Source: Akebia trifoliata (Eukaryota; Streptophyta; Magnoliopsida; Ranunculales; Lardizabalaceae). From it: a stretch of 64,000 nucleotides of DNA. A program made the position numbers and the translations under genes. The stretch lies in NCBI GenBank assembly GCA_017979445.1, contig CM030718.1, forward strand, positions 15,354,760 to 15,418,759, read 5' to 3'. Position 1 is the stretch's first letter; each line of letters starts with the position of its first letter. Below the pieces are notes generated by a model. That model was not told where the DNA came from. It saw only the letters and a list, made by a program, of their open reading frames with translations, and did no database searches. Shown here piece after piece: positions 1 to 9,665 of the stretch.

Positions 1-629
1 TGAGGGAACCGAGCCCTATTCTTGAGGTTGAGTAGGCTTAGGAAGATTAAGACTCGATTCATTGAGGGAACCGAGCCCTACTCTTGAGGTTGAGTAGGTT
101 TAAAAAGGATAAGACTTGGTTCGGAACTGAGCTCTACTCTTGAGGTTGAGTACGTTCAAGAAGGATAAGACTCAGTTCATTGAAGGAACCGAGCCCTACT
201 CTTGAATTCAGGTAGGTTCAAGAAGTTAAGACTCAGTCCATTGAGGGAACCAAGCCCTAATCTTGAGGTTGGTAAGTTCAAGAAGGTTAAAGTCTTTAAG
301 TTTGATTCATCAAGGGAACCGAACCCTTGTTATATTTGTTGAACATGATTAAAATGGTTAAGTAAGGTGATTCTGCTCTGATGAAAGAACAAAGCTAAAA
401 TGGATAAGTAAGGAAGCTCAACTCAAGGAGGAAATTGAACCCTACTCTTGAGGTTGAGTAGGTTCAAGAAGGTTTAGAATCGGTTCATCAAGGTAATCCG
501 ACCTTTTTGTTGGTTGGTCAGTTGTACATAAAGTGGAATCCGACCTTTTTGTTGGTTGGTCAGCACATAAAAAGACTCGGTTCTTCCCATGGAACCAGGC
601 CCGACCCCCAGGTTGGTTAGTTTATTAGA
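1..629. repeat. Degenerate ~60-bp tandem array with hairpin units
   Basis: About five to seven diverged copies of a unit of roughly 60 bp, each holding GGAACCGAGCCC followed by CTACTCTTGAGGTTGAGTAG. The second motif is an inverted repeat (arms CTACTC/GAGTAG). A second pairing, CTCGGTT/AACCGAG, bridges the unit boundary. Toward 490-580 the array changes to two copies of a shorter GACCTTTTTGTTGGTTGGTC motif. Arrays of this kind sit in the leaders of the retrotransposons further right, so this may be the leader of another, truncated element. That assignment is inference. Confidence 0.7.
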
Positions 630-2245
630 TTAAAAATCTTGGATCATTCTATGATCCAAATCTAATCTACAAAGAAAAAGATAAGCCTAGGAGTTCAGGA
701 ATCACACTAGCTTGAAAATCGGGGATAGTGCTCATTCAGGAAGAATTGTCAAAAACTACAAAATTCTCGAAGGCGGATGGTACATCAGTCTCCACCTTCG
801 ACAAAAGACTATGTGAAGGGATAAAATCATCTCCCATATGGACTATTCAATCGCACCATCAAAATGCATCCTGAGGCAAACACGTAGCATCGTTTGAAGA
901 GGACTTTATCTTATTAGTGAAGAATCCCAATTTAAGAGGATTATTCCCCTTTTTGGTAATTATTAATTTGGATAATGGATAATAAGGTCAATTGTAATTT
1001 AACTAGGATTAGAATTCTTTTTAGGATTTTTCTATTTAAAGGACTAAAAGTCATTGTAAAAGGAGGAAGGGAAGAGACCGAGTAGAAAAGGCAATGTAAC
1101 CATGAGATTTATAGTGGAATGGCTCCTCAAACCAATGAACGGAGGCACATTTGCCGAATCAAGTAAAAACCTTGTCTTCTCTCTTTTCCATGTTTTTTTC
1201 TATTATTTTATGGGTTTAATGATGAAATCATGATCGATGTTGATTTATCACATAATCGACCTCTACAAACACCGTCCAAGACCTTTGCAAATGTGATTGT
1301 GGGAGTGGTTGCAAGCAAGTTACCAAATCACTATAAATCTTGTGTCTCCTATTTCCAATTTATGCTTATGCTTTACTTTGATATGCCATGATTTAAATTC
1401 CTATTCTAAGTGTAATACTTGCTCTAGCATAATTGTGAGACCTTGATTGAATCGGGACTAAGTGAATTGTTCTATGTGAGTAAATCATCGAACTTGACCA
1501 TGAGAACATAGGATTTGAAAGGAAATTTTTATTTGTCCTATTCTCAAACCCCCTAACAAGAGCCCGGTTGGAGTTAGGTTCGGAGGACGTCTCTATCCCT
1601 AAATTTAAAGATCAGTTGGAGTTGGTCTAAGGCAAGTTTCTCGAATTAGGATAGATATATTTGCAACGATGATGTTTGACGAAATGAGTTTGCCAAAATG
1701 TTCGAATTTGCTGGCCATTCGGGTTTCGATGTTATTTACTTCTATTTAAGTTTAGACAGAAAATCCAATATTCAAAACATGAACACAGATAACCAAGTCC
1801 TAAATCCTAATTCTCCAAAATAATAAAATAAAGACAGTCAAATTAGAGGGAAAAACTCTGACCGAATTCGAATCAGAGAGAGGAAACGATCCATTGTGCG
1901 AGATGACATGTACTCTTCTGGTAGATACGCTTCCTTTGGGCCGAAAGTTTGATTTCATATCGAGGGAGGACTTGAGAGAATGAGTTGGGAAGGGGATTGG
2001 AAAGATTCCAATCGCAGTCTCCATTAAAGGGGACAAAGAAGTTCTGATTTTTAGGTTCAACTTCTCCCATGAAGAGAAGAATTTAAGAGAAGAAGGTTTT
2101 CATGAGAAAGCTTCGAATGCATCGACGATGGTTCGAATTCGATACATCCCCTTCGTCTCGTCGTTAACAAATTAGACGGCTGGGTTATAAAACTCGGGTC
2201 AGACATAGAGACAATGTGAATCGCCCCTTGGTTGAGTTAATGAAA
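630..2245. other. AT-rich stretch, no gene recognised; possible LTR remnant
   Basis: I see no convincing coding region. At about 1,029-1,041 a CTATTTAAAGG box precedes a stretch resembling the R/U5 part of a plant LTR (around 1,100-1,350, with an ATCTTGTGTCTC motif). No paired terminal repeat, PBS or PPT could be located, so this may be a fragment of an old LTR element. Short open frames on the minus strand near 1,800-2,070 have no recognisable domain. Confidence 0.35.
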
Positions 2246-2268
2246 ACTCTCTCTCTCTCTCTCTCTCG

Positions 2269-2306
<38 letters not shown>
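2246..2306. repeat. (CT)n-(TA)n compound microsatellite
   Basis: A CT tract of about 32 bases runs directly into a TA tract of about 28 bases. It marks the left border of the MITE cluster; almost every later unit in the cluster is also bounded by a TA tract. Confidence 0.95.
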
Positions 2307-2308
<2 letters not shown>

Positions 2309-2670
2309 ACTATTTCAACACACGTATAGACAACGTGTTTTGTCTTATATGGGCAAAAATGTTTGGAATTGACTGATTTTTGTGAGGATGATCTCTGTGA
2401 TGAGGGGATCATCCTGGCAAAAAATCATCTCATTCCAAAACTTGTAACCCCATCAAAATTGATTTACAAAAATTGGACGGTCTATAATTTTTCAACAAAA
2501 ATTGGACGGTCTAGAAGTTTCATAATGAGCTGATTTTTGGCAAGGATGATATCCTCATCACAAAGATCATCCTCACAAAAAATCAGTCCATTTCAAACAT
2601 TTTTGACCATATAAGACAAAACACGTTGTCTATATGTGTGTTAAAATGGTTGTCCTTTGAACCTGACCCT
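2307..2670. mobile_element. MITE-like unit 1 (ACGTGTTTTGTCTTATATGG subtype)
   Basis: Begins after the microsatellite and ends at a GAACCTGACCC terminus. Subterminal sequence CAACACACGTATAGACAACG is inverted at the right end (CGTTGTCTATATGTGTG). Two GGATGATCTC palindromes lie inside. Confidence 0.65.
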
Positions 2671-3040
2671 ATACAACCATTTCAACACACATATAGACAA
2701 CGTGTTTTATCTTATATGGGCAAAAATGTTTGGAATGGGCTGATTTTTTGTGAGGATAATCTCCTCACTAGATGATCTCTATGGTGAGGAGATCATCCTT
2801 GCCAAAAATCAGCTCATTATGAAACTTCTAGACCGTCCAATTTTTGTTGAAAAATTATAGACCGTCCAATTTTTGTAAATCAATTTTGATGGGGTTACAA
2901 GTTTTGGAATGGGATGATTTTTTGCCAGGATGATCCCCTCATCACAGAGATCATCCTCACAAAAAATCAGCCCATTCCAAACATTTTTGCCCATATAAGA
3001 CAAACACGTTGTCTATATGTGTGTCGCAGGAACCCGACCC
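2671..3040. mobile_element. MITE-like unit 2 (same subtype as unit 1)
   Basis: Abuts unit 1 through a single TA and ends in GCAGGAACCCGACCC. Same subterminal motif and the same two internal palindromes as unit 1. Confidence 0.65.
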
Positions 3041-3053
3041 ATATATATATATA

Positions 3054-3121
3054 GGGTCCCGTTCAGCAACAAACATTATAAGACAAACACGTTGTCGCAA
3101 TGTGTGTCGCAGGAACCCGAC

Positions 3122-3123
<2 letters not shown>
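3054..3123. mobile_element. Miniature chimeric MITE derivative (70 bp)
   Basis: Left end is the GGGTCCCGTTCAGCAACAAAC subtype; right end is the CGTTGTC...GCAGGAACCCGACCC subtype. Nothing of the palindromic core is left. It is flanked by TA tracts at 3,041-3,053 and 3,124-3,176. Confidence 0.65.

Positions 3124-3176
<53 letters not shown>
3124..3176. repeat. (TA)n tract, ~53 bp
   Basis: Uninterrupted TA dinucleotide tract between two MITE-like units. Confidence 0.97.
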
Positions 3177-3180
<4 letters not shown>

Positions 3181-3528
3181 CCCGTTCAGCAACAAACATT
3201 TAGGAAAACATTTTTCAAAACATGGGTTAGAGGTTTTGGAATGGACTGATTTTTGTGAGGATGATCTCTATGGTGAGGAGATCATCATCACCAAAATCAG
3301 CCCATTCCAAAACTTCTAGTCCCAGTTTACAAGTTGAAAAATCGTGGAATGTTCATTTTTTGTAAACCATTTTTGATGGGGTTAGAAGTTTTGGAATGGG
3401 CTGATTTTTGGTGATGATGATCTCCTCACCGTAGAGATCATCCTCACCAAAAATCAGCCCATTCCAAAACCTCTAACTCATGTTTTGAAAAATGTTTTTA
3501 CCAAAAAGTTGGCCATTGAACGCCCCCT
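3177..3528. mobile_element. MITE-like unit 4 (mixed ends)
   Basis: Left end GGGTCCCGTTCAGCAACAAAC, right end reads (reverse) GGGGGCGTTCAATGGCCAAC, so the two termini belong to different subtypes. Both halves keep the palindromic core. Confidence 0.7.
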
Positions 3529-3544
3529 GTATATATATATATAT

Positions 3545-3885
3545 GGGAAATGTTCAGCAACAAACAATTTGGCAAAACATTTTTCAAAACATGAGTTAGA
3601 GGTTTTGGAATGAGCTGGTTTTTGGTGAGGATGATCTCTACGGTGAGGAGATCATCATCACCAAAATCAACTCATTCCAAAACTTCTAACCCCATCAAAA
3701 TAGTTTACAAAAAATGGACGGTCCACGATTTTTCAACTTGTAAACATGGGTTAGAAGTTTGGGAATGGGCTGATTTTTGGTGAGGATGATCTTCTCACTG
3801 TAAAGATCATCCTCACAAAAAATCAGCCCATTCCGAAACCTCTAACTCATGTTTTGAAAAATGTTTTGCCAAAAAGTTGGCCATT
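3545..3885. mobile_element. MITE-like unit 5, interrupted at right end
   Basis: Starts GGGAAATGTTCAGCAACAAAC. Its right terminus stops at GGCCATT, where related units continue GAACGCCCCC; the hAT-like element begins at that break. Confidence 0.65.
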
Positions 3886-4348
3886 TAGGGGTGTCAATGG
3901 ATAGTCGAAATCCGAATCCGAATTCGAATTCGAATTCGAAAAATCGGATATCGGATTCGGATGTTATTTTGGATACGAATTCGGATGTTACAAAATCTGA
4001 TTCGATAATATCCGCTCTGATTATAAAGACATGTGTTACGTATTCATGTTGCACAACAAAACTTATTTATATATACATATGTATTCTCGTGTGTTCAAGT
4101 TTTACAACGAAACTAAATTTTAAATGTTATCTTCTCAACCCATAACACAAAACCAGAAAAAAAAAACGTAGAACGAGCTAATGGGTTTCGACTATGCAAG
4201 CTCCCAACGACGAATATTCTCCGACCAACGAATATCAAGATCGGTTTTTCCTCCCTCTCTCTCTCTCTCTCGCAGAACAAGCTAATGGGTTTCGACTGTG
4301 CAAGCTCCCACCGGTGAATATTCTCCGACCGACGAATATCAAGATAGG

Positions 4349-4381
<33 letters not shown>

Positions 4382-4753
4382 AAAATAAAACTAAAATCTT
4401 GTTTTTTTTTATTGTGCGAGCTCCATAACGGAAAAACCACCATCTTCTTCGGCCGGCGAGCATTAGGTAGATGAATCGGCGTCGGAATCTCTTACTCTCT
4501 CTCTCTCTCTCAAAAGCTCAATGACATCGTCAGGTTAGGATTTTTTTTTCAGATAAATTTCGGATATTTCGAATAATAAATTTCGGATTCGAATCGGATA
4601 ATATCGGATATTCGATAATTTATTTGGATACGAATTCGAATATTTGTTAGTGGTATCTGATCGGATTCGAATTCAAATTCGGATATCACTGAAAAATTTC
4701 AGATTCGAATTCGAATATAGCACTATCCTATCGGATATGTATCAGTTGACAGG

Positions 4754-4757
<4 letters not shown>
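3886..4757. mobile_element. Non-autonomous hAT-like element (tentative)
   Basis: Ends TAGGGGTGTCAATGG and, on the opposite strand, TAGGCCTGTCAACTG form imperfect terminal inverted repeats of the hAT TAGGGGTGTCAA type. Both subterminal regions are rich in GAATTCGAAT/CGGAT repeats. The middle holds two copies of a ~100-bp segment (about 4,171-4,270 and 4,272-4,380) that end in CT microsatellites. No transposase and no clear 8-bp target duplication, because the right flank is a TA tract. The class is inference from the termini. Confidence 0.45.

Positions 4758-4816
<59 letters not shown>
4754..4816. repeat. (TA)n tract, ~63 bp
   Basis: TA dinucleotide tract with one register shift, between the hAT-like element and the next MITE-like unit. 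Confidence 0.95.
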
Positions 4817-5168
4817 GGGGGCGTTCAATGGCCAACTTTTTGGCAAAACATTTTTCAAAACATGAGTTAGAGGTTTTGGAATGGGCTGATTTTTGGTGAG
4901 GATGATCTCTACAGTGAGGAGATCATCATCATCAAAAATCAGCCCATTCCAAAACTTCTAACCCCATCAAAAACAGTTTACAAAAAATGGACGGTCCACG
5001 ATTTTTCAGCTTGTAAACATGGGTTAGAAGTTTGGGAATGGGCTGATTTTTGGTGAGGATGATCTCCTCACTGTAGAGATCATCCTCACAAAAATCAGCC
5101 CATTCCAAAACTTCTAACTCATGTTTTGAAAAATGTTTTGCCAAAAAGTTTGCCATTGAACGCTACCC
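4817..5168. mobile_element. MITE-like unit 6 (GTTCAATGGCCAAC subtype)
   Basis: GGGGGCGTTCAATGGCCAAC at the left; the inverted, slightly diverged form GCCATTGAACGCTACCC at the right. Both halves carry the GGATGATCTC palindrome. Confidence 0.7.
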
Positions 5169-5188
5169 TATATATATATATATATATA

Positions 5189-5418
5189 GGTCCCATTCTG
5201 AAAATTTTAACCCCATGTTTATAAGTTGAAAAATCGTGGACCGTCCATTTTTTATGGGGTTAGAAGTTTTGGAATGGGCTGATTTTTGGTGAGGATAATC
5301 TCCTCACCATAAAGATCATCCTCACCAAAAATCAGCCCATTCCAAAACTTCTAACTCATGTAAGACAAAACACGTTTGTTAAAGTGTAGGGTAAAGCTTA
5401 GGGTGGGGAACGGGATCC
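5189..5418. mobile_element. MITE-like unit 7 (short derivative)
   Basis: About 230 bp. The left half is largely deleted; the right end reads AAGCTTAGGGTGGGGAACGG of the GTTCAGCACCCTAAG subtype. Confidence 0.6.
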
Positions 5419-5434
5419 ATATATATATATATAT

Positions 5435-5806
5435 GGGTTGGGTTATTACGACCCCCTTTGCGACACACCATTTTGTCTTATATGGGCAAAAATGTTTGGA
5501 ATGGGCTAATTTTTTGTAAGGATGATCTCTATGGTGAGGAGGTCATCCTTGCCAAAAATCATCCTTGTCAAAAATCAGCTCATTATGAAACTTCTAGCCC
5601 CATATTTACAAGTTAAAAAATTTTAGACCGTCCAATTTTCGTAAATCAATTTTGATGGGGTTAGAAGTTTTGGAATGGGATGATTTTTTGCTAGGATGAT
5701 CCCCTCATCACAGAGATCATCCTTACCAAAAATCAGCCCATTCCAAAACCTCTAACTCATGTTTTAAAAAATGTTTTGCCAAAAAGTTTGCCATTGAACA
5801 CCCCCC
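5435..5806. mobile_element. MITE-like unit 8 (mixed ends)
   Basis: Left half resembles units 1 and 2 (GTCTTATATGGGC); right end is the GCCATTGAACACCCCCC subtype. The halves therefore come from different subfamilies. Confidence 0.6.
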
Positions 5807-5810
5807 TATA

Positions 5811-6162
5811 GGGTCCCGTTTAGTAACAAACATTTTGGCAAAACATTTTTCAAAACATGGGTTAGAGATTTTGGAATGGGCTGATTTTTGGTGAGGATGA
5901 TCTCTACGGTGAGGAGATCATCATCACCAAAAATCAGCCCATTCCAAAACTTCTAACCCCATCAAAAATAGTTTACAAAAAATGGATGGTCCACGATTTT
6001 TCAGCTTGTAAACATGGGTTAGAAGTTTTGGAATGGGCTGATTTTTGGTGAGGATGATCTCCTCACCGTAGAGATCATCGTCACCAAAAATCAGCCCATT
6101 CCAAAACTTTTAACTCATGTTTTGAAAAATGTTTTCCCAAAAAGTTTGCCATTGAACGCTAC

Positions 6163-6164
<2 letters not shown>
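5811..6164. mobile_element. MITE-like unit 9
   Basis: Starts GGGTCCCGTTTAGTAACAAAC and ends GCCATTGAACGCTACCC. Both palindromic halves present. Only TATA separates it from unit 8. Confidence 0.65.

Positions 6165-6214
<50 letters not shown>
6165..6214. repeat. (TA)n tract, ~50 bp
   Basis: Uninterrupted TA tract between MITE-like units 9 and 10. Confidence 0.97.
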
Positions 6215-6216
<2 letters not shown>

Positions 6217-6588
6217 GAAATGTTCAGCACCCTAAGTTTTACCACACACTTTAACAAACGTTTTTTGTCCTACATGGGTTAGAAGTTTTGGAATGGGCTG
6301 ATTTTTGGTGAGAATGATCTCTATGATTAGAAGATCATCCTCCCCAAAAATCAGCCCATTCCGAAATGTTTAGCCCTATGTTTACACGTTGAAAATTGTG
6401 GACCGTCCATTTTTTGTAAACCATTTTGATGGGGTTAGAAGTTTTGGAATGAGCTGATTTTTGGTGAGGATGATCTCCTCACCATAGAGATCATCCTCAC
6501 CAAAAATTAGCTCATTCCGAAACTTCTAACCCATGTAAGACAAAACACTTTGTTAAAGTGTGTGGTAAAACTTAGGGTGCCGAACGGG

Positions 6589-6592
<4 letters not shown>
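6215..6592. mobile_element. MITE-like unit 10 (GTTCAGCACCCTAAG subtype)
   Basis: Near-symmetric unit: the left end GTTCAGCACCCTAAGTTTTA returns inverted at the right (AAACTTAGGGTGCCGAACGG). Both halves keep the internal palindrome. Confidence 0.7.

Positions 6593-6644
<52 letters not shown>
6593..6644. repeat. (TA)n tract, ~52 bp
   Basis: Uninterrupted TA tract between units 10 and 11, followed by GATATGGG. Confidence 0.97.
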
Positions 6645-6646
<2 letters not shown>

Positions 6647-6649
6647 TAT

Positions 6650-7026
6650 GGGAAATGTTCAGCAACAAAGATTTTGACAAACATTTTGGCAAAACATTTT
6701 TCAAAACATGGGTTAGAGGTTTTGGAATGGGCTGATTTTTGGTGAGGATAATCTCTACGGCAAGGAGATCATCATCACCAAAAATCAGCCCATTCTAAAA
6801 CTTCTTACCCCATTAAAAATGGTTTACAAAAATGGACGGTACACGATTTTTCAACTTGTAAACTGGGGCTAAAAGTTTTGGAATGGGCTGATTTTTGGTG
6901 AGGATGATCTCCTCACCGTAGAGATCATTCTCACCAAAAATCAGCTCATTCCAAAACCTCTAACCCATGTTTTGAAAAATGTTTTGCCAAAATGTCTGTC
7001 AAAATGTTTGTTGCTGAACGGGACCC
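6650..7026. mobile_element. MITE-like unit 11 (GTTCAGCAACAAA subtype)
   Basis: Starts GGGAAATGTTCAGCAACAAA and ends GTTTGTTGCTGAACGGGACC. Both halves complete. Confidence 0.7.
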
Positions 7027-7040
7027 TATATATATATAAA

Positions 7041-7454
7041 GGGGGCGGTTCAAGGGCCATATGTAAAAACATATGAAAAAATAATGGTTTTTCAAAATAT
7101 GGGTTAGAAATTTTGGATTGAGCTGATTTTTTGCAAGGATGGTCACTATGATGAGAAGATCATCCTCACAAAAAATCAGCTCAATCAGAAACTTCTAAAT
7201 CCATCAAAAGTGATTTATAAATTATTGACAAAAATTGGCAAAAAATCGACGGTCCACATTTTAAATCACTTTTAATGGGGTTAGAAGTTTCAGATTGAAC
7301 TAGTTTTTTTTTTTCGGATAATCTTCCCATCGTAGAAATCATCCTCACACAAAAATCAGCTCGATCTGAAACTTCTAACCCATATTTTGAAAATTTATTA
7401 ATGATACATTGTTTTTACATATGTTTTTTCATATGTCCCTTGAACCTGACCCAT
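7041..7454. mobile_element. MITE-like unit 12 (GTTCAAGGGCCATATG subtype)
   Basis: The most diverged unit. Its termini GGGGGCGGTTCAAGGGCC and, inverted, GTCCCTTGAACCTGACCC flank an ACATATG-rich subterminal block. The core palindromes are degenerate but still present. Confidence 0.65.
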
Positions 7455-7479
7455 ATATATATATATATATATATATATT

Positions 7480-7686
7480 GGGAAATGTTCAACACCCTAA
7501 GCTTTACCCTACACTTTAACAAATGTGTTTTGTCCTACATGGATTAGAAGTTTCGGAATGGGCTGACTTTTGGTGTAGAAGATCATCCTCACCAAAAGTC
7601 AGTCCATTCCGAAACTTCTAACCCATGTAGGACAAAACACATTTGTTAAAGTGTAGGGTAAAGCTTAGGGTGTTGAACATTTCCCT
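7480..7686. mobile_element. MITE-like unit 13 (single-hairpin derivative)
   Basis: About 205 bp. Ends are of the GTTCAACACCCTAAGC subtype, with one central hairpin instead of two. Confidence 0.65.
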
Positions 7687-7710
7687 AGATAATATATATA
7701 TATATATATA

Positions 7711-8090
7711 GGGTCCCGTTCAGCACCCTAAGTTTTACCACACACTTTAACAAACGTTTTTGTCTTACATGGGTTAGAAGTTTTGGAATGGGCTGATTTT
7801 TGGTGAGGATGATCTCTATGGTGAGGAGATCATCCTCACCAAAAATCAGCTCATTCCAAAACTTCTAACCCCATCAAAAATGATTTACAAAAAATGGACG
7901 GTCCACGATTATTCAACGTGTAAACATGGGGCTAAACATTTCGGAATGGGCTGATTTTTGGGGAGGATGATCTTCTAATCATAGAGATCATCCTCACCAA
8001 AAATCAGCCCATTCCAAAACTTATAACCCATGTAAGACAAAAAACGTTTGTTAAAATGTGTGGTAAAACTTAGGGTTCTGAACATTTCCC
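7711..8090. mobile_element. MITE-like unit 14
   Basis: GTTCAGCACCCTAAG left end; the right end is the inverted ACTTAGGGTTCTGAACATTT form. Both halves complete. Confidence 0.7.
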
Positions 8091-8111
8091 ATATATATAT
8101 ATATATATATA

Positions 8112-8462
8112 GGGTCCCGTTCAGCAACAAACATTTTGGCAAAACATTTTTCAAAACATGGGTTAAAAGTTTTGGAATTGGCTGATTTTTGGTGAGGATG
8201 ATCACTACGATGAGGAGATCATCCTCGCCAAAAATTAGCCCATTCCAAAACTTCTAGCCAAGCTTACAAGTTGAAAAATCGTGGACCGTATATTTTTTGT
8301 AAACCATTTTTGATGGGGTTAGAAGTTTGGAATGGGCTGGTTTTTGGTGATGATGATCTCCTCACCGTAGAGATCATCCTCACAAAAAATCAACCCATTC
8401 CAAAACCTCTAACCCATGTTTTGAAAAATATTTGTCAAAATGTTTGTTGCTGAACATTTCCC
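8112..8462. mobile_element. MITE-like unit 15
   Basis: GTTCAGCAACAAA left end and the inverted TTTGTTGCTGAACATTTCCC right end. Both halves complete. Confidence 0.7.
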
Positions 8463-8484
8463 ATATATATATATATATATATAT

Positions 8485-8835
8485 GGGTCCTGTTCAGCAA
8501 CAAACATTTTGGCAAAACATTTTTCAAAACATGGTTAGAGGTTTTGGAATGGGCTGATTTTTGGTGAGGATGATCTCTACGGTGAGGAGATCATCCTCAC
8601 CAAAAATCAGCCCATTCCAAAAAATTTAGCCCCGTTTACAAGTTGAAAAATCATGGACCGTCCATTTTTTGTAAATCATTTTTGATGAGGTTAGAAGTTT
8701 TGGAATGGGCTGATTTTGGTGAGGATGATCTCCTCACCGTAGAGATCATCCTCACAAAAAATCAGCCCATTCCAAAACCTCTAACCCATGTTTTGAAAAA
8801 TGTTTTGCCAAAATGTTTGTTGCTGAACGGGACCC
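8485..8835. mobile_element. MITE-like unit 16
   Basis: Same subtype as unit 15. Right end TTTGTTGCTGAACGGGACCC. Confidence 0.7.
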
Positions 8836-8845
8836 TATACATATA

Positions 8846-9201
8846 GGGTAGCGTTCAATGGCTAACTTTTTGGCAAAACATTTTTCAAAACATGGGTTAG
8901 AAGTTTTGGAATGGGTTGATTTTTGGTGAGGATGATCTCTACGATGAGGAGATCATTCTCACCAAAAATCAGCCCATTCCAAAACTTCTAACCCATGTTT
9001 ACAAGTTGAAAAATTGTGGACCGTCCATTTTTTGTAAACTATTTTTGATGGGGTTAGAAGTTTTGGAATGGGATGATTTTTTGTGAGGATGATCTCCTCA
9101 CTGTAGAGATCATCCTCACAAAAAAAATCAGTCCATTCCAAAACTTCTAACTCATGTTTCGAAAAATGTTTTGCCAAAAAGTTAGGCATTGAACGGGACC
9201 C
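8846..9201. mobile_element. MITE-like unit 17
   Basis: GGGTAGCGTTCAATGGCTAAC left end; right end AGGCATTGAACGGGACCC. This is the last recognisable unit, followed by a short TA tract to 9,216. Confidence 0.7.
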
Positions 9202-9216
9202 TATATATATGTATAG

Positions 9217-9665
9217 AGGGGGTGGTTCGTGGGACAGACCCAAAAACATAGTGAAAAATGATGTGGCTGAACCGTTGGATCTAGCGAAAACGAACAGTAG
9301 AGTTCTACACTTGTAATTAAAAGAGACTTTCCAACTGGTTTGGATGATCAGACTGAATGACTGCATATTTCAGTATAATTCGATCTTTATCCCTCTAAAA
9401 ATTTTTATTTAAAAAAAATAAAAAATAAATTTAAAAACAAAACATCACGTTTACTCTTTCATTTTCGTTCTCTCTTCTCCAAAGCTTTGACCTGTACATA
9501 CATATATTTTTTTATCCAAATTCAATTTGATTAGCTATCAAATGGGGAACTTTTTAGAAACCCAAATCCTTGATCTGGATCCTGAGCAATTAGATCAGGA
9601 TGGATTGGATTTTGGGACTGATCTAAACCATTGACAGCCTAGAAAACCCTTCTTAAAAATCCATT
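9217..9665. other. Unclassified flank; left insertion site of element C
   Basis: Begins GAGGGGGTGGTTCGTGG, a terminus like those of the MITE units, then becomes AT-rich with no gene. The last five bases, CCATT (9,661-9,665), would be the left copy of the target duplication of element C. The matching copy lies beyond the window. Confidence 0.5.

Larger units (their letters stand above)
2307..9201. mobile_element. Cluster of ~17 foldback MITE-like units joined by (TA)n
   Basis: Units of 350-410 bp, plus a few shorter derivatives, follow one another head to tail with TA tracts between them. Each full unit is an inverted repeat of itself, with ends of the type GGGTCCCGTTCAGC, GGGAAATGTTCAGC or GGGGGCGTTCAATGG. 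Each half carries its own internal palindrome around GGATGATCTC...GAGATCATCC. There is no transposase. TA-flanked insertion resembles Tc1/mariner-type MITEs or the rice Micron family that lives in (TA)n (recalled, not searched). Short open frames here are chance products of the palindromes. Confidence 0.8.

Noticed and set aside
1800..2070. 86- and 65-codon minus-strand frames
   Set aside because: They overlap in different frames, with no start context, domain or homologue recognised. Kept as unassigned sequence.
3009..3319. Tyr/Ile-repeat proteins across the (TA)n tracts
   Set aside because: Microsatellite translation only.
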